Source: Rhizobiales bacterium dw_265 (GTDB lineage: Bacteria; Pseudomonadota; Alphaproteobacteria; Micropepsales; Micropepsaceae). Taken from it: DNA of 64,000 bases. Position 1 is the first letter of the stretch; each line of letters opens with the position of its first letter. The stretch spans positions 124,001 through 188,000 of the forward strand of contig JAAVUU010000007.1 of the NCBI GenBank assembly GCA_018449595.1. Direction: 5' to 3'. Under the pieces are notes generated by a model. That model was not told where the DNA came from and did no database searches. It saw only the letters and a list, made by a program, of their open reading frames with translations. The position numbers were made by a program, and so were the translations under genes. Shown piece by piece: positions 44,890-56,067 of the stretch.

Positions 44890-45742
44890 GGCGGGTCGTA
44901 TAATGGCTTCGATTTGATTTGTCGAAACCGGCGGCCAGATCGAAGGCGAGGGCGCTGCAAAGCGCCAGCAGGGGCGGAATCGCCAGGTCAAGGGCGGTGC
45001 GGCCCCCTTGCGCGGGCAGCCCGAAAAACAGGATGCCGGCGGCCAGGGCGAAGCCGAGCCCGGTCAGCAGCGCCCAGACGCAAAGCCGTGCCGCCATCCG
45101 CCCGGCGGTCTGGATATAGCCGCCGCCATTCAGCGCCACGCGCAGGCCGCATTGCGCCGCCGCCAGGACCAGGCCGGCCAGGGCCAGATGGGCCATGGAC
45201 CGCGCCAGCCATCCCTGCGGGTCCAGGCCCATTGTCGCCAGCATCGCGGCGACGGTGCCCGACCAGAGCAGCAGGGCGCGGCTTTCGACGGCGCCCAGTC
45301 CCTCCAGCAGCACCAGCGGCGCCAACAGCAGGGCCAGCCGGAAGGCGGAATAAAGATGCGGCTCGCTGCCCGGCCAGACGGCTTCGCTGCGCGCCAGGGT
45401 CAGCAAGGCGAGCGCCGCCCCCTGGGCCAGGCCGATGCCAAGGCGCGTCAGCAACAGGCCGGGGGCGCGGTTGATATTGGCGGGGACGGGTGGCTCGGCC
45501 GGGACTTCGGGCGCGGCTTCGGGGGCAGTCTGGATCGCCGGAAGCGATGCCTGCGGTTCGAAGTCCGCGACGGGTTGGGATTGCGGCGCGGCGGGCTTGG
45601 GCTCGACGCGCCAGTCATCGGTCCAGCCGATGTCATTGCCCGGCACAAAGCGCGGCGCGTCGCCGAAGGGCTGCTCCGGCGTCCAGTTCAGGGAGTCCAC
45701 CCAGGCCGGGGTTTCCTCCTTCTTACGAAACGGAAAGCGCAT
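44867..45742 (-). CDS. Membrane protein with DUF4153-like segment, unknown function
   Basis: This is a 291-residue protein. An N-terminal cytoplasmic region of about 90 residues is rich in Trp, Pro and Ala ([20 protein letters not shown]). About six hydrophobic segments follow, beginning [21 protein letters not shown]. The first membrane pair resembles the DUF4153 family (an 'RL.iGl.QG...LL' start and a later 'LP.LLEGLGA'), but the protein is shorter than that family. No catalytic motif is seen. It lies just upstream of hisH with a 23-bp overlap, so they may share a transcript. Confidence 0.7.
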   Translation of the reverse strand: MRFPFRKKEETPAWVDSLNWTPEQPFGDAPRFVPGNDIGWTDDWRVEPKPAAPQSQPVADFEPQASLPAIQTAPEAAPEVPAEPPVPANINRAPGLLLTRLGIGLAQGAALALLTLARSEAVWPGSEPHLYSAFRLALLLAPLVLLEGLGAVESRALLLWSGTVAAMLATMGLDPQGWLARSMAHLALAGLVLAAAQCGLRVALNGGGYIQTAGRMAARLCVWALLTGLGFALAAGILFFGLPAQGGRTALDLAIPPLLALCSALAFDLAAGFDKSNRSHYTTRHAERCPD

Positions 45743-45838
45743 CCGGTTTGGTTAGCGCGAGATGCGGCCGGGATCACGCGGTGTCAGGAGGCGTGGTTAA
45801 CCGGGAACCTGACTCAGTTGTCGTCCACGCTCCATCGG

Positions 45839-46453
45839 TCAATCCGACAGGCGGAACCAAGGCAGCCGCAGTGCAACCGGCATGACGAGAAGCGCCCACA
45901 TATTGTTGGCGCTTGATGCAAAAAGGGTGGCGACCAGCGCCAGCAGGCATGCGGCCGGCATCAGCCATGAGCGCCGCCGCTCCACCAGGATGGTGCGGCT
46001 GGAGACATGGTGCGCCAACAGGTCGGGTTTGAGAGCGGTGATGGTCAGCCAGGTCTTCATCATGGCTGCGAATAAAAGCACGCAGCAATAGATTGCCGAC
46101 GGCACTGTCGAGGCAGTACTGCGCGACAGGAGCGCCGAGGCAAAGGGCAGGAAGGCGACCGCCAACAGCAGCAACAGATTGGGCCACAGCAGCCGCCGCT
46201 GAAAATGCGCCACAAAGGAAAACAGCCGATGATGGGTAATCCACAGCACCGCCACAACCAGGAAACTCAGCAGAAAAGCCATCGCATTGGGCACCAGCGA
46301 CACAAGGGCATGGCGCCAGGCGGCATCGCTGGCGGTTCGCGGCAAGTCGGGGGCATGAATGTCCAGCACCAGAAGCGTGATGGCGATGGCGAAGACTGCA
46401 TCGGAGAAGAACACCAACCGTTCCAATCTGTGACCGGGGTCGGCGGTGGCCAT
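45839..46453 (-). CDS. TMEM175 (DUF1211) family potassium channel-like protein
   Basis: This is a 204-residue integral membrane protein with about six hydrophobic segments. The diagnostic RxxxFSDxVFAIAxTLL motif appears as RLERLVFFSDAVFAIAITLL at residues 9-28. Bacterial TMEM175 proteins are tetrameric K+ channels with one repeat of this domain. A HALVSLVPNAMAFLLSFLVV segment and the WITHHRLF loop also match. It ends about 100 bp before the DUF4153-like gene starts and lies 2 bp after the lepA stop on the same strand. Confidence 0.88.
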   Translation of the reverse strand: MATADPGHRLERLVFFSDAVFAIAITLLVLDIHAPDLPRTASDAAWRHALVSLVPNAMAFLLSFLVVAVLWITHHRLFSFVAHFQRRLLWPNLLLLLAVAFLPFASALLSRSTASTVPSAIYCCVLLFAAMMKTWLTITALKPDLLAHHVSSRTILVERRRSWLMPAACLLALVATLFASSANNMWALLVMPVALRLPWFRLSD

Positions 46454-46455
46454 AC

Positions 46456-48258
46456 TCAGTTATCGTCCATCTTGAGGGCGGCGATGAAGGCTTCCTGGGG
46501 GATTTCGACCTTGCCGAACTGGCGCATCTTCTTCTTGCCCTCTTTCTGCTTGTCGAGGAGCTTTCTTTTGCGCGTGGCGTCGCCGCCATAGCATTTCGCC
46601 GTCACGTCTTTTCTCAGGGCGCTCAGCGTTTCGCGGGCGATCACCTTGCCGCCGATCGCGGCCTGGATCGGGATCTTGAACATGTGGCGCGGGATCAGGT
46701 CTTTCAGCTTTTCGCACATGGCCCGGCCCCGGCCCTCGGCGCGCTGGCGGTTGACGATCATGGCCAGCGCATCCACCGGCTCGTCATTGACCAGGATGGA
46801 CATCTTGACCAGGTCGCCTTCCTCGTATGACTCGATGTGATAGTCGAAGCTGGCATAGCCGCGCGACACGCTTTTCAGCCGGTCATAGAAGTCGAACACC
46901 ACCTCGTTCAGCGGCAGCATATAGATCACCATGGCGCGGTTGCCGGCATAGGTGAGTTCAACCTGGCGGCCGCGCCGGTCCTCGCACAGCTTCAGCACGC
47001 TGCCCAGATAGTCGTCGGGCACCAGGATGGTCGCCTTGATCCAGGGCTCCTCGATATGGTCGATGTAGGTGACGTCCGGCATGTCGGCCGGATTGTGCAG
47101 TTCCTTCACATCGCCGTTGTTCATATAGAGCTTGTAGATCACGCTGGGCGCGGTGGTGATGAGGTCGAGATTGAATTCCCGCTCCAGCCGCTCGCGCACG
47201 ATTTCCAGATGCAAGAGGCCCAGGAAGCCGCAGCGAAAACCGAAGCCCAACGCGGCGCTGGACTCGGTTTCATAGGTGAAGCTGGCGTCGTTGAGATGCA
47301 GCTTGCCCAGCGCCTCGCGCAGGTCTTCGAACAGCGCCGCATCCACCGGGAACAACCCGCAGAACACCACCTGCTGCGCCGACTTGAAGCCGGGCAGGGC
47401 ATGGGCGGTGCCGCGCTTCTCATCTGTGATGGTGTCGCCGACCTTGGTATCGGCCACCTGTTTGATTTGCGCCGTGATATAGCCGACCTCGCCGGGGCCC
47501 AGGCGTTCGACGCCGACCTTCTTGGGCTTGAAGACGCCGATCTGTTCCACCTGATAGACGGCATCGGCCGCCATCATGCGGATTTTCTGGCCCTTCTTCA
47601 GTTCGCCGTCGATGATGCGCACCAGCACCACCACGCCCAGATAGGCGTCGTAATAGCTGTCGATCAGCAGCGCCTTCAGCGGCGCGTTCAACTCGCCCCT
47701 GGGCGGCGGCAGGCGCTTGACCACCGCTTCCAGCACCTGGTCGATGTTCAGCCCGGTCTTGGCGGAAATCGCCACCGCCTCGCTGGCGTCGATGCCGATT
47801 ACGTCTTCGATCTGGCTCTTGACCCGCTCGGGCTCGGCGGCGGGCAGGTCGATCTTGTTGAGGACCGGCACGATCTCCAGCCCCGCATCGATGGCCTGGT
47901 AAACATTGGCGAGCGTCTGGGCCTCGACGCCCTGGCTGGCATCCACCACCAGCAGCGCGCCTTCGCAGGCGGCCAGGCAGCGGCTGACCTCATAGCCGAA
48001 GTCGACATGGCCCGGCGTGTCCATCAGGTTCAGGACATAGTCCTGGCCGTCGGCGGCGCGGTAATCCAGGCGCACGGTCTGGGCCTTGATGGTGATGCCG
48101 CGCTCGCGCTCGATATCCATGGAATCCAGGATCTGGTTGGTCATCTCGCGGGTGGAGACGGTGCCGGTGAACTGGATCAGCCGGTCGGCCAGGGTGGACT
48201 TGCCATGGTCGATATGGGCGACGATGGAGAAATTGCGGATTTTGGACAGGTCGGGCAT
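46456..48258 (-). CDS. lepA: Elongation factor 4 (LepA)
   Basis: This is a ribosome-binding GTPase with roles in 30S biogenesis and back-translocation. The 600-residue protein has G1 [29 protein letters not shown], the EF4-specific [21 protein letters not shown] and the C-terminal [25 protein letters not shown] block. The ATG at 48258 matches the family N-terminus ([13 protein letters not shown]). It diverges from the glycosyltransferase-like gene with about 60 bp between. Confidence 0.97.
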   Translation of the reverse strand: MPDLSKIRNFSIVAHIDHGKSTLADRLIQFTGTVSTREMTNQILDSMDIERERGITIKAQTVRLDYRAADGQDYVLNLMDTPGHVDFGYEVSRCLAACEGALLVVDASQGVEAQTLANVYQAIDAGLEIVPVLNKIDLPAAEPERVKSQIEDVIGIDASEAVAISAKTGLNIDQVLEAVVKRLPPPRGELNAPLKALLIDSYYDAYLGVVVLVRIIDGELKKGQKIRMMAADAVYQVEQIGVFKPKKVGVERLGPGEVGYITAQIKQVADTKVGDTITDEKRGTAHALPGFKSAQQVVFCGLFPVDAALFEDLREALGKLHLNDASFTYETESSAALGFGFRCGFLGLLHLEIVRERLEREFNLDLITTAPSVIYKLYMNNGDVKELHNPADMPDVTYIDHIEEPWIKATILVPDDYLGSVLKLCEDRRGRQVELTYAGNRAMVIYMLPLNEVVFDFYDRLKSVSRGYASFDYHIESYEEGDLVKMSILVNDEPVDALAMIVNRQRAEGRGRAMCEKLKDLIPRHMFKIPIQAAIGGKVIARETLSALRKDVTAKCYGGDATRKRKLLDKQKEGKKKMRQFGKVEIPQEAFIAALKMDDN

Positions 48259-48320
48259 TCGCGGGGGTCTAGCAGATGGAGGCCCCCCATTCCACAAGGT
48301 TTTCGGGCTATAACCCGGCC

Positions 48321-49151
48321 ATGCTGCGCTACCTTTACCTGGATTATGGCGGGTTGCCCAAATACCGCCGGGAGCTGAAATACAGCCTGATTTCGCTGCG
48401 GGCCGAACTGCCGCAAGACGTGGGGATCGCGGTCTATACCGACGCGCCGCAGGTCTATGCCAACTGGCCGGTGACGGTGGTGGATATCGGGGGGCGCATC
48501 GCGGAATGGTCGCGGGCCGGGCTTTACCATCACCGCATCAAGCCGGCGGTGGTGCTGGATGCGCTGAGGCGGTTCGATGGCCCGGTCTGTTTCCTGGACA
48601 GCGACTCCCTTGTGCGGCCCGGTTTCCATGCCGAACTGGCGGCCAGGATGGCGCCGCAGGAGGTCTGGTCGGTGACCAAGACGGCGCTGGTGATGAACCG
48701 TTTTGAACTGATGAATCCGTTTCCGCCGCTGAAGGGCTTTCGCGCCACCCTGCCGCATCTGGGCGCCTATCGTTACGACACCCGGCAAAGCTGGATGTTC
48801 AATTCCGGGCTGATCGGGGCGTCGCCGCCGCATGTGCCGCTGCTGGAAGACGCGCTGGCGCTGATCGATGCGCTGATCGGACGGGCGCGCAAATTCCCCA
48901 CCCTTGAGCAGTTCGCCCTCAGCGAGGCGGCGCGGCTGCGGCTGCTGCCGATTGCCGAGGTGCAGGAGACCTTCCTGCATTATTGGCAGGGGCGGCGGCG
49001 CATCTATATGGCGGGGCAGATCGAAAAATCGCTGTCGCCCGACTGGGACGACCTGACGCCGCCGAAACAATGGGCGAAAATGAATTACTGGGCGGTGCGC
49101 GCCTACAATTACTATTACGGCGTGGGCCATGCGTTGGGATTGCTGAAATGA
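48321..49151 (+). CDS. Glycosyltransferase-like protein (GT-A fold suspected)
   Basis: This is a 276-residue soluble protein starting [12 protein letters not shown] DxD-type motif occurs in [14 protein letters not shown] (Asp93 and Asp95), preceded by strand-like segments IAVYTDAP and VTVVDIGG, the layout of GT-A glycosyltransferases such as family 8. A later MFNSGLIG segment is also usual in that fold. No close family is recognised, and the acceptor is unknown. The next gene starts within its stop (ATGA), pairing it with a methyltransferase. Confidence 0.65.
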   Translation: MLRYLYLDYGGLPKYRRELKYSLISLRAELPQDVGIAVYTDAPQVYANWPVTVVDIGGRIAEWSRAGLYHHRIKPAVVLDALRRFDGPVCFLDSDSLVRPGFHAELAARMAPQEVWSVTKTALVMNRFELMNPFPPLKGFRATLPHLGAYRYDTRQSWMFNSGLIGASPPHVPLLEDALALIDALIGRARKFPTLEQFALSEAARLRLLPIAEVQETFLHYWQGRRRIYMAGQIEKSLSPDWDDLTPPKQWAKMNYWAVRAYNYYYGVGHALGLLK

Positions 49152-49942
49152 AGAAAGATGCGAATGCCGTGAGTGAATTGTGGCCGGGGCAATCGGTGCC
49201 GCTGCTGAAGGCGCTGCATATCCTCACCCACAATGGCGGGCTGAACGCGGATTCGCGGCGCAAGCTGAAACAGGTGCAGCATCTGGCGCAATTGATAAAG
49301 CCCGCGATAGACGCCGCGCTGGCCGAAAAGCCCGAGCCGGTGCTGGCTGACCTGGGGGCGGGCAAATCCTATCTGGGCTTTATTCTCTATGACCTGTATT
49401 TCGCGCCGGCGCGGCGCGGGCGCGTCGCCAATGTGGAGGCGCGGCCCGCATTGGTTGAGACGGCGAAGAAGATTGCCGCCGAGAGCGGCTTTGACCGGAT
49501 GGATTTTATCGAAGGTACGATTGCGGAATCGCAAGTTGGCGCGGTGGACATCGTCACGGCGCTGCATGCCTGCGACACCGCCACCGACGAGGCCATCCTG
49601 TTCGCGCTGAAGCATGAGGCGCGGTTTGTGGCGCTGGTGCCCTGCTGCCAGGCGGAAGTGGCGCGGCAATTGGAAGACGTGAAAGGGCCGCTGGACCAGA
49701 TGTGGCGGCACGGCATCCAGCGCCGCGAATTCGGGGCGCAACTGACCAATGTGCTGCGCGGGCTCTACCTGGAAGCGCATGGCTACAAGGTGCGGGTGAC
49801 CGAATTCACCGGCTTTGAGCATACCCAGAAGAACGAGATGATCTTCGCCGAACGCCACCAGCGCGCCAATCCGCGCGCCCGCGCCGAATATGAAAAGCTG
49901 GCGGCGCAGATCGGGGCAGCGCCGGCGCTGCTGGGATTCTGA
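49148..49942 (+). CDS. SAM-dependent methyltransferase (Methyltransf_32-like)
   Basis: This is a 264-residue class I methyltransferase. The SAM motif is LADLGAGKSYLGFILYDL (about 66-83), with the acidic VEARPALVE strand end. The DUF-specific TALHACDTATDEAI and VPCCQAEV segments point to the Methyltransf_32 group, which includes tRNA and rRNA candidates. The C-terminus holds EFTGFEHTQKNEMIFAER. The start overlaps the preceding gene (ATGA). Substrate unknown. Confidence 0.82.
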   Translation: MKKDANAVSELWPGQSVPLLKALHILTHNGGLNADSRRKLKQVQHLAQLIKPAIDAALAEKPEPVLADLGAGKSYLGFILYDLYFAPARRGRVANVEARPALVETAKKIAAESGFDRMDFIEGTIAESQVGAVDIVTALHACDTATDEAILFALKHEARFVALVPCCQAEVARQLEDVKGPLDQMWRHGIQRREFGAQLTNVLRGLYLEAHGYKVRVTEFTGFEHTQKNEMIFAERHQRANPRARAEYEKLAAQIGAAPALLGF

Positions 49943-49953
49943 GGGGGCATTCC

Positions 49954-50751
49954 ATGCACCGCTTGCCGCTCTGTTGCCTGTTCCTGCTGATCGCCGGTCC
50001 TGCCCTGGCCAAGAGCCCCTGGGACGGACAATGGTTTCTGGTCCCGTCCAAAAGCCATGCGTCCGACCACAGTTTCACATTGCGGAAATTCGCGGACGGC
50101 ATCTGGCGTTACGACGACGGTTCGTCGATTTATCTCTTCAAGACCGATGGCAAAGCCTGGCCCGAACCGCTTGAGCCGGATTTCACCATCGCGGCGCGCC
50201 AGCCCGATCCAAGAACACTCGATTTCACGGAGAGCGGCGCGGGCAAGCCGATACAGCGCTTTCACAAGGCCGTATCGGCCGATGGATCGCGTCTCGTTGG
50301 CACGCACACCGACATTTCATTGGACGGTACAGCACACAGCAATCCCACGACGGACTTGCGCGAGGGCCCGGGTGCCGGCCTGGAAGGGACATGGCGCGAA
50401 TTGGGCGGGAAGTCAGCCTCTTCGCAAAGCCAGCCTGCGCCACCGGATTGGACGATCACCAGCACCCGCGACGGAGAAATGACTTGGAAATTGCTGGCGA
50501 CGGGTGAAGTCCTGACCGGAAAGCTGGATGGCCGGGCGCGCCCGGATCATGGGCCGCAACAGCCGTCCGGCGCCAGCTTCTATTGGGAGCGGGTTTCCGA
50601 CCGGCAGATCGAGTTCTATTACCTGGACAGCGGCCATCTGTCGGAACGCGCGACCGAACGGTTGTCCGAGGATGGAAAAACCTGGACCGACACGGTCTGG
50701 ATACCGGCCTATCCCGATCAGAAGAGCATCCGGGTCTACCAACGGCGATGA
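49954..50751 (+). CDS. Exported protein of unknown function
   Basis: This is a 265-residue protein with a signal peptide (LPLCCLFLLIAGPALAK), and a mature part rich in Trp, Asp and Thr with repeated 'W....G' and beta-strand-like stretches (DGQWFLVPSKSH, EGTWRELGG, ISLDGTAHSNPTTDL). This suggests a lipocalin-like or two-repeat beta protein. No known family could be assigned. A strong RBS (GAGGGGG) precedes the ATG, 11 bp after the methyltransferase stop. Convergent with pheT. Confidence 0.7.
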   Translation: MHRLPLCCLFLLIAGPALAKSPWDGQWFLVPSKSHASDHSFTLRKFADGIWRYDDGSSIYLFKTDGKAWPEPLEPDFTIAARQPDPRTLDFTESGAGKPIQRFHKAVSADGSRLVGTHTDISLDGTAHSNPTTDLREGPGAGLEGTWRELGGKSASSQSQPAPPDWTITSTRDGEMTWKLLATGEVLTGKLDGRARPDHGPQQPSGASFYWERVSDRQIEFYYLDSGHLSERATERLSEDGKTWTDTVWIPAYPDQKSIRVYQRR

Positions 50752-50773
50752 CCGGCGCGCGCCGCGCGTTGCA

Positions 50774-53185
50774 TCAAGTCCGCAGTGTCGCGCCCAGCTT
50801 CAGCGCCGAAGCCATGATCTTCTGCGCCAGGGCCTCGATCTCGGCCTCGGTCAGGGTCGCGTCGCGCGGCTGGATGCGGATGGCGACGGCGACCGACTTC
50901 TTGCCCGCGGGTACGCCGGGGCCTTCGTAGACGTCGAACACGGTGACGCTTTCGATCAGGGCGCGGTCGGCCAGCTTCACGGCTTTCACCAGTTCGCCCG
51001 CCGCGACGCCCGCATCCACCACAAAGGCGAAGTCGCGTTCGATGGCCTGGTAGGGCGAAGGCGTGAACAGCGGCTTGGCCTTGCTGCCCGGCTTGGATTT
51101 CGCATCGGGGATGGCGTCGAGGAAGATTTCAAACCCGGCCATCGGAACTTTGAGGTCGAACGCCTCCAAAACCTTCGGATGCAGTTCGCCGAATTGCGCG
51201 ATCACTTTCGGGCCCATGGCGATGGTGCCGCTGCGGCCGGGATGGTACCAGGGGGCCGCGCCTTGCGTGACCGGCGCCGACATCGGCGCGCCGGTGATGG
51301 CTTCCAGCGCCGCCAGCACATCGGCCTTCACCGCGAACAGGGTGGGTGGTTCGACGCTTTTCTGCCAGTGACGTTCCGGATGGCCGCTGCGGATGGCGGC
51401 GGCGATGGTCTTTTGCGCTTCGGGCATGCCGCTGTCGAAAGCCGCCCCGATCTCGAACAGTTGCAGGTTGGGAAAGCCGCGCGCGGCATTGCGCGCCGCC
51501 GCCGCCAGCAGCGACGGCAGGAGCGAAGGCCGCAGGGCGTCGAGGTCCGAGGCGATGGGATTGGACAATTGCCGCGCCGCGTCGCCGCCGCCGAACAAGG
51601 CCGCCTGGCCCTGGGCGATGAAGGAGAAGCTGACGCATTCATTGAAACCGCGCGATGCCAGCGCCCGGCGCGCGGTGCGGGTGCGGCGTTGCGCTTTCGA
51701 CAGCACGGGCGCGGCCACGGCGCCGGGGCGCGGCAGCGCCACCGAGGGCACATCGGCCAGGCCGTGGATGCGGACCACTTCCTCCACCAGGTCGGCGGGA
51801 CCGTCCACGTCATGACGCCAGGACGGCGGCACCACATGCAGGGCGCCATGGTCTTCGACCACAAAGCCGAGATTTTCCAGAATCTCGATGATCCGCTCGT
51901 GCGGCACGGCGATGCCGCCCAGCTTCTGGACAGCGTCGGGATCGAACAGGATCGGCTTGTGCGGCGGCGGCAATTCGCCCGCGATCACCACCTCGCCGGC
52001 TTCGCCGCCGCACCAGTCCAGGATCAGTTGCGTCGCCAGTTCCAGCCCCGGCAGCACGAATTGCGGGTCCACGCCGCGCTCGAAGCGATAACGGGCATCG
52101 CTGATGATGCCGTGTTTGCGGCCGGTGCGGGCGATCATCGCCGGATCGAAGAAGGCGGATTCCACGAACACATTCACCGTGTCGTCATAGCTGCCGCTGT
52201 CCTTGCCGCCCATGATGCCGGCGATGCCCAGCGCATGCGCGTCGTCGGCGATGACGATGGCGTTGCCGTCCAGGGTGTAGGTGACATCGTCCAGCGCCAG
52301 CACCTGTTCGCCGTCATGCGCCATGCGGGCGCGCAGGTTGCCCGACAGTCTGTCGGCGTCGAACACATGCAGCGGGCGGCCGCGATCCTGGCTGACCAGG
52401 TTGGTCGCATCGACCAGCGCCGAGATGGATTTCATGCCCACCGATTTCAGTCTGTCCTGCACCCATTTGGGCGCGGGGCCGTTCCTGACGCCACGGATCA
52501 GCCGCCCGGCGAAGATCGGGCAGGCGCGGCTGTTCTCCGGCGTGAAATCCAGGGCGATGGTCTTGGGCGAGGCAAACGTGCCCGCCACTGGCTGCACCTT
52601 CTCGGTCTTGAGCGTGCCAAGGCCCGACGCGGCCAGGTCGCGGGCGATGCCCCACACGCTCGCCGCATCGCCGCGATTGGGGGTGATCGAAACATCGAAC
52701 AGCGGATCGTTGGCGAGAAGCCCGGCCTCGACCAGCGCCGCCACGGCCGGCGTGCCGACGGTGGCGCCCGGCGTCAGTTCGATGATGCCGTCATGGTCTT
52801 CGCCCAGCAGCAGTTCGCGCGCCGAACACATCATGCCGCGCGATTCCACGCCGCGGATGGTGCCCAGCTTCAAGGCCTCGCCGGTGGCCGGGATCACGGT
52901 GCCGGGGCGGGCCAGCACCACCTTGATGCCGGCGCGCGCATTGGGGGCGCCGCAGACGATCTGCAGATTGTCCTTGCCGGTCGAGACACTGCAGAGACGC
53001 AGCTTGTCGGCATTGGGATGCTTTTCGGCGGTGACGATCTCGCCGACGATGAAATCCTTCAGCCCCGCGCCTGGATCGGTGACGCTTTCCACTTCCAGGC
53101 CAATGGAAGTCAGGCGTTCGGCAATCGCCGCCACTGTCGCGTCGGTGTCGAGATGCTCTTTGAGCCAGCTTAATGTGAACTTCAC
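50774..53185 (-). CDS. pheT: Phenylalanyl-tRNA synthetase beta subunit
   Basis: This is the large subunit of the alpha2-beta2 PheRS. The 803-residue protein has the N-terminal [21 protein letters not shown] start and the tRNA-binding EMAP-like OB domain ([26 protein letters not shown] in several pieces). B3/4 editing ([22 protein letters not shown]), B5 and the C-terminal anticodon-binding FDX-ACB domain follow. The GTG start overlaps the pheS stop (GTGA). The length is normal for the bacterial enzyme. Confidence 0.97.
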   Translation of the reverse strand: MKFTLSWLKEHLDTDATVAAIAERLTSIGLEVESVTDPGAGLKDFIVGEIVTAEKHPNADKLRLCSVSTGKDNLQIVCGAPNARAGIKVVLARPGTVIPATGEALKLGTIRGVESRGMMCSARELLLGEDHDGIIELTPGATVGTPAVAALVEAGLLANDPLFDVSITPNRGDAASVWGIARDLAASGLGTLKTEKVQPVAGTFASPKTIALDFTPENSRACPIFAGRLIRGVRNGPAPKWVQDRLKSVGMKSISALVDATNLVSQDRGRPLHVFDADRLSGNLRARMAHDGEQVLALDDVTYTLDGNAIVIADDAHALGIAGIMGGKDSGSYDDTVNVFVESAFFDPAMIARTGRKHGIISDARYRFERGVDPQFVLPGLELATQLILDWCGGEAGEVVIAGELPPPHKPILFDPDAVQKLGGIAVPHERIIEILENLGFVVEDHGALHVVPPSWRHDVDGPADLVEEVVRIHGLADVPSVALPRPGAVAAPVLSKAQRRTRTARRALASRGFNECVSFSFIAQGQAALFGGGDAARQLSNPIASDLDALRPSLLPSLLAAAARNAARGFPNLQLFEIGAAFDSGMPEAQKTIAAAIRSGHPERHWQKSVEPPTLFAVKADVLAALEAITGAPMSAPVTQGAAPWYHPGRSGTIAMGPKVIAQFGELHPKVLEAFDLKVPMAGFEIFLDAIPDAKSKPGSKAKPLFTPSPYQAIERDFAFVVDAGVAAGELVKAVKLADRALIESVTVFDVYEGPGVPAGKKSVAVAIRIQPRDATLTEAEIEALAQKIMASALKLGATLRT

Positions 53186-54261
53186 CGGCTGAGCCCCCCA
53201 TCCAGGGTGGGAATGTCCAGCGCGGCAAAGCCGTAATGCTTCAGCCAGCGCAGGTCGGATTCAAAGAAGCTGCGAATGTCGGGCATGCCGTATTTCAGCA
53301 TCGCCATGCGGTCCAGGCCGAAGCCGAAAGCAAAGCCCTGGTACTTCGTGCTGTCTATGCCGCAATTCTCCAGAACCTTGCGATGGACCATGCCGCTGCC
53401 GCCCAGTTCCAGCCAGTCGTTGCCGCTTCCGAAGGTGATCTTGCCGGGCACGCTGCGGTCGCAGCGCATGTCCCATTCCAGCGAGGGTTCGGTGAAGGGA
53501 AAGAAGCTGGGGCGGGCGCGCAGTTCGATCTTGTCGATCTCGAAAAACGCCTTGCAGAACTGCTCCACCGTCCATTTCAGGTGGCCCAGGGTGATGCCTT
53601 GGTCAATCACCAGCGCCTCGACCTGGTGGAACATGGGCGAATGGGTGGCGTCGCTGTCCACGCGATAGGTGCGGCCCGGCGAGATGATGCGGATGGGCGG
53701 CTTCTGCTTGAGCATGGTGCGCACCTGCACCGGCGAGGTATGGGTGCGAAGAACGTGCGAAGATCCGTCCGCCTGTGGCGCAACGTAAAACGTGTCCTGC
53801 ATCTGGCGCGCGGGATGGTCGGGCGGGATGTTCAGCTTGGTGAAGTTGTAGTCGTCATATTCCACATCCGGGCCTTCGGCGACGCCAAAGCCCAGGTCGG
53901 CGAAGATGGCGACGACTTCTTCCAGCACCTGACTGATGGGATGCACCGTGCCGCTGTTCTCAGGCCGCGCGGGCAGGGTGACGTCCATCGTCTCCGCCGC
54001 CAGCCGCGCCTCCAGCGCATGATCGGCCAACGCGGTCTTGCGCGCGGCGATCGCCGCCGTCACCGCATCCTTCAAGCCGTTGAACAGCGGGCCTTGGACC
54101 TTGCGCTCCTCGGGCGTGAGCTTGCCCATGGTCGCCAGCAAGGCACTGACCGAGCCCTTCTTGCCGAGCGTGGCGACGCGCACGGCTTCCAGCGCCGCCT
54201 CATCGGCGGCGCCGGCGATCTCTGCCATGATCTGCGATTGAAGGGCGGCGATATCGGTCAT
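53182..54261 (-). CDS. pheS: Phenylalanyl-tRNA synthetase alpha subunit
   Basis: This is the catalytic subunit of PheRS with a class II core. The 359-residue protein has the coiled N-terminus, the motif 2 region ([18 protein letters not shown]) and the [18 protein letters not shown] motif. The ending [22 protein letters not shown] is the conserved motif 3. It follows rplT by about 60 bp and is coupled to pheT. Confidence 0.97.
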   Translation of the reverse strand: MTDIAALQSQIMAEIAGAADEAALEAVRVATLGKKGSVSALLATMGKLTPEERKVQGPLFNGLKDAVTAAIAARKTALADHALEARLAAETMDVTLPARPENSGTVHPISQVLEEVVAIFADLGFGVAEGPDVEYDDYNFTKLNIPPDHPARQMQDTFYVAPQADGSSHVLRTHTSPVQVRTMLKQKPPIRIISPGRTYRVDSDATHSPMFHQVEALVIDQGITLGHLKWTVEQFCKAFFEIDKIELRARPSFFPFTEPSLEWDMRCDRSVPGKITFGSGNDWLELGGSGMVHRKVLENCGIDSTKYQGFAFGFGLDRMAMLKYGMPDIRSFFESDLRWLKHYGFAALDIPTLDGGLSR

Positions 54262-54322
54262 GAAAACCCCGAAGAGAAACTATCGCCGGAATACCCGGCG
54301 ATCTGCTCCGATGGTTTCGTGC

Positions 54323-54673
54323 TTAGGCCTTAGACGCCTGATCCACCAGAGCCTTGAACGCGGCGGGCTCGTGGATGGCGAGGTCGGAGAGAACCTTGCG
54401 GTCCACCTCGATCCCGGCAACCGCCAGCCCGGCGATAAATCGGCTGTAGGTGAGGCCATGCTCGCGCACGGCGGCGTTGATGCGCTGGATCCAGAGGGCG
54501 CGGAAATTGCGCTTCTTTTCCTTGCGGCCGATATAATTGTGCTGCAGCGAACGGTCCACCGCGGCATTGGCCGTGGTGATGTTGTTCTTGCGGCGGCCAC
54601 GCATGCCCTTGGCCTGTTTCAAGACCTTGTTGCGGCGGGCGCGGGAGGGAACGGAACGGGGAGAACGGGACAT
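54323..54673 (-). CDS. rplT: 50S ribosomal protein L20
   Basis: This 116-residue basic protein binds 23S rRNA early in 50S assembly. The N-terminal extension is typical ([18 protein letters not shown], then [12 protein letters not shown]), and the globular [14 protein letters not shown] and YSRFIAGL segments match. It lies 12 bp after rpmI. In many bacteria L20 represses its own operon; no clear leader for that was identified. Confidence 0.97.
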   Translation of the reverse strand: MSRSPRSVPSRARRNKVLKQAKGMRGRRKNNITTANAAVDRSLQHNYIGRKEKKRNFRALWIQRINAAVREHGLTYSRFIAGLAVAGIEVDRKVLSDLAIHEPAAFKALVDQASKA

Positions 54674-54685
54674 GGGCTTTAATCC

Positions 54686-54883
54686 TTAACCGTAGGGCAT
54701 CCAGCGCTTGACGCGCCGGGTTTCGGAAGCGGAGGCGACGGAGGTACCGCGAAGTTCGCGGATCTGTTCGTTGCTGCGCTTGATCATGCCGTGACGTTTG
54801 CCCACCTGACCCTTTTTCACTTTTCCGGTCGCGGTGAATTTGAAGCGCTTTTTGGCGCCCGACTTGGTCTTCATCTTGGACAT
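54686..54883 (-). CDS. rpmI: 50S ribosomal protein L35
   Basis: This is a 65-residue basic ribosomal protein with the L35 signature [20 protein letters not shown] and the [10 protein letters not shown] middle. The ATG at 54883 has AGGA eight bases upstream. Longer readings upstream have no RBS and non-conserved sequence. infC, which commonly precedes rpmI, is absent; the upstream neighbour is a divergent VanZ-like gene. Confidence 0.95.
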   Translation of the reverse strand: MSKMKTKSGAKKRFKFTATGKVKKGQVGKRHGMIKRSNEQIRELRGTSVASASETRRVKRWMPYG

Positions 54884-55228
54884 TTCGCTTTTCCTTGTAT
54901 GCCCATGTGGGTCTGGATGAAGCCAGATCCGGGCGGTCGCATTAGGAGCCGCCACGGCATGTCCGGCCGGGCCACTCAAGAGGCGCGCGTTTAAAAGGAA
55001 AACCGGGGAAAATGCAACCCGCCAGCGCCTGGGTTTTCCGTCCTGGACGCTTTCGGAACCGAAAACAGGAACGCCTGGTTTCCCGGGACAGGCCCGCTCC
55101 CGGCGTAAGCTGGCCGATTTCCCATTTAAGACATTGTAAATGATGCATAATTTTATCAGGAGGGGCGCCGGCTGAACCGACGCCATTCTGCCGCTTTTGC
55201 CCTATAAGCAGGACATGAGCTGGCCGCG
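54884..55228. other. Gap between rpmI and the VanZ-like gene without a protein gene
   Basis: This 345-bp divergent region should hold the promoter of the rpmI-rplT-pheS-pheT operon and that of the VanZ-like gene. A TCTGG/CCAGA hairpin lies in the rpmI leader and a TTTCGG/CCGAAA dyad near 55050. The stretch 55120-55160 is AT-rich (ATTGTAAATGATGCATAATT), a possible rightward -10 area. No protein-coding reading looks real, and no TGTCAT-type element is present. Confidence 0.5.
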
Positions 55229-55618
55229 ATGAAAGAGAAATTCCTGATGGTGTTGCGCCGGGCGTCCTTCTGGCTGTTCTGGCCGGGCGCGCTTTTGATC
55301 GTCTGGGGCGAACTTACCCCCCATCCGCCGGATGTGGACGCGCTGTTCGGCTGGGACAAGCTGGAGCATTTCACCGCCTATTTCGGCCTGGCCAGCATGG
55401 CGACCATGGTGATCGGGCTGCGGCGGGCTCTCATTTGGGCGCTTGGCGGCGTGATCCTGCTGGGCGGCGGCCTGGAAATCCTGCAGGGCTATACCGGGCG
55501 CGATCCCGACATCCATGATTTCATCGCCAACAGCATCGGCGCCCTGGCGGGGTTCGCCGTGGCGGTGCTTCTCCTGACCGTCCTGGGCGGACTTGTTGAC
55601 CGCCGGCGCCCCCGCTAG
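55229..55618 (+). CDS. VanZ-like family membrane protein
   Basis: This is a 129-residue protein with four hydrophobic segments and VanZ-like signatures: [17 protein letters not shown] after the first segment and [25 protein letters not shown] near the last. VanZ relatives are linked to glycopeptide tolerance, but most, including this one, have no tested function. There is no van cluster here; the VanX-like gene at the window end is 8 kb away and unlinked. Confidence 0.82.
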   Translation: MKEKFLMVLRRASFWLFWPGALLIVWGELTPHPPDVDALFGWDKLEHFTAYFGLASMATMVIGLRRALIWALGGVILLGGGLEILQGYTGRDPDIHDFIANSIGALAGFAVAVLLLTVLGGLVDRRRPR

Positions 55619-55650
55619 TTTTCGGCTCTGTTCCAAAGGACATCCGCTTC

Positions 55651-56067
55651 ATGCCCCTGTTCGATGAATTCAAGAAATTCGCCATGCGCGGCAATGTCGT
55701 GGACCTGGCGGTCGGTGTGATCATCGGCGCCTCCTTCACCGGCATCGTCACCTCCCTGGTCAATGACATCATCATGCCGCCGGTCGGCCTGGCGCTGGGC
55801 GGCGTGGACTTCTCCAATTTCTTCGTGGTTCTCAAGGGCGCGCCGGCCGAGACCCTGGCCGCCGCCAAGGCCGCCAAGGACGTCACCCTCAATTACGGCC
55901 TGTTCGTCAACGCCGTCATCAATTTCCTGATCGTGGCGTTCGTGCTGTTCATGGTGATCCGCCAGATGAACAAGCTGGTCGCGCCCAAGGCCGAGGAGCC
56001 CGCGCCCGCCGCGCCCCCGGAAGATATCCTGCTGCTGCGTGAGATCCGCGATTCGCTCAGGAAATGA
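55651..56067 (+). CDS. mscL: Large-conductance mechanosensitive channel MscL
   Basis: This is an osmotic safety-valve channel that opens on membrane tension. The 138-residue protein has [26 protein letters not shown] with the gate helix, NDIIMPPVG, and the second segment [18 protein letters not shown]. It ends in the [14 protein letters not shown] tail typical of the family. The stop overlaps the next gene by 4 bp (ATGA). Confidence 0.97.
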   Translation: MPLFDEFKKFAMRGNVVDLAVGVIIGASFTGIVTSLVNDIIMPPVGLALGGVDFSNFFVVLKGAPAETLAAAKAAKDVTLNYGLFVNAVINFLIVAFVLFMVIRQMNKLVAPKAEEPAPAAPPEDILLLREIRDSLRK

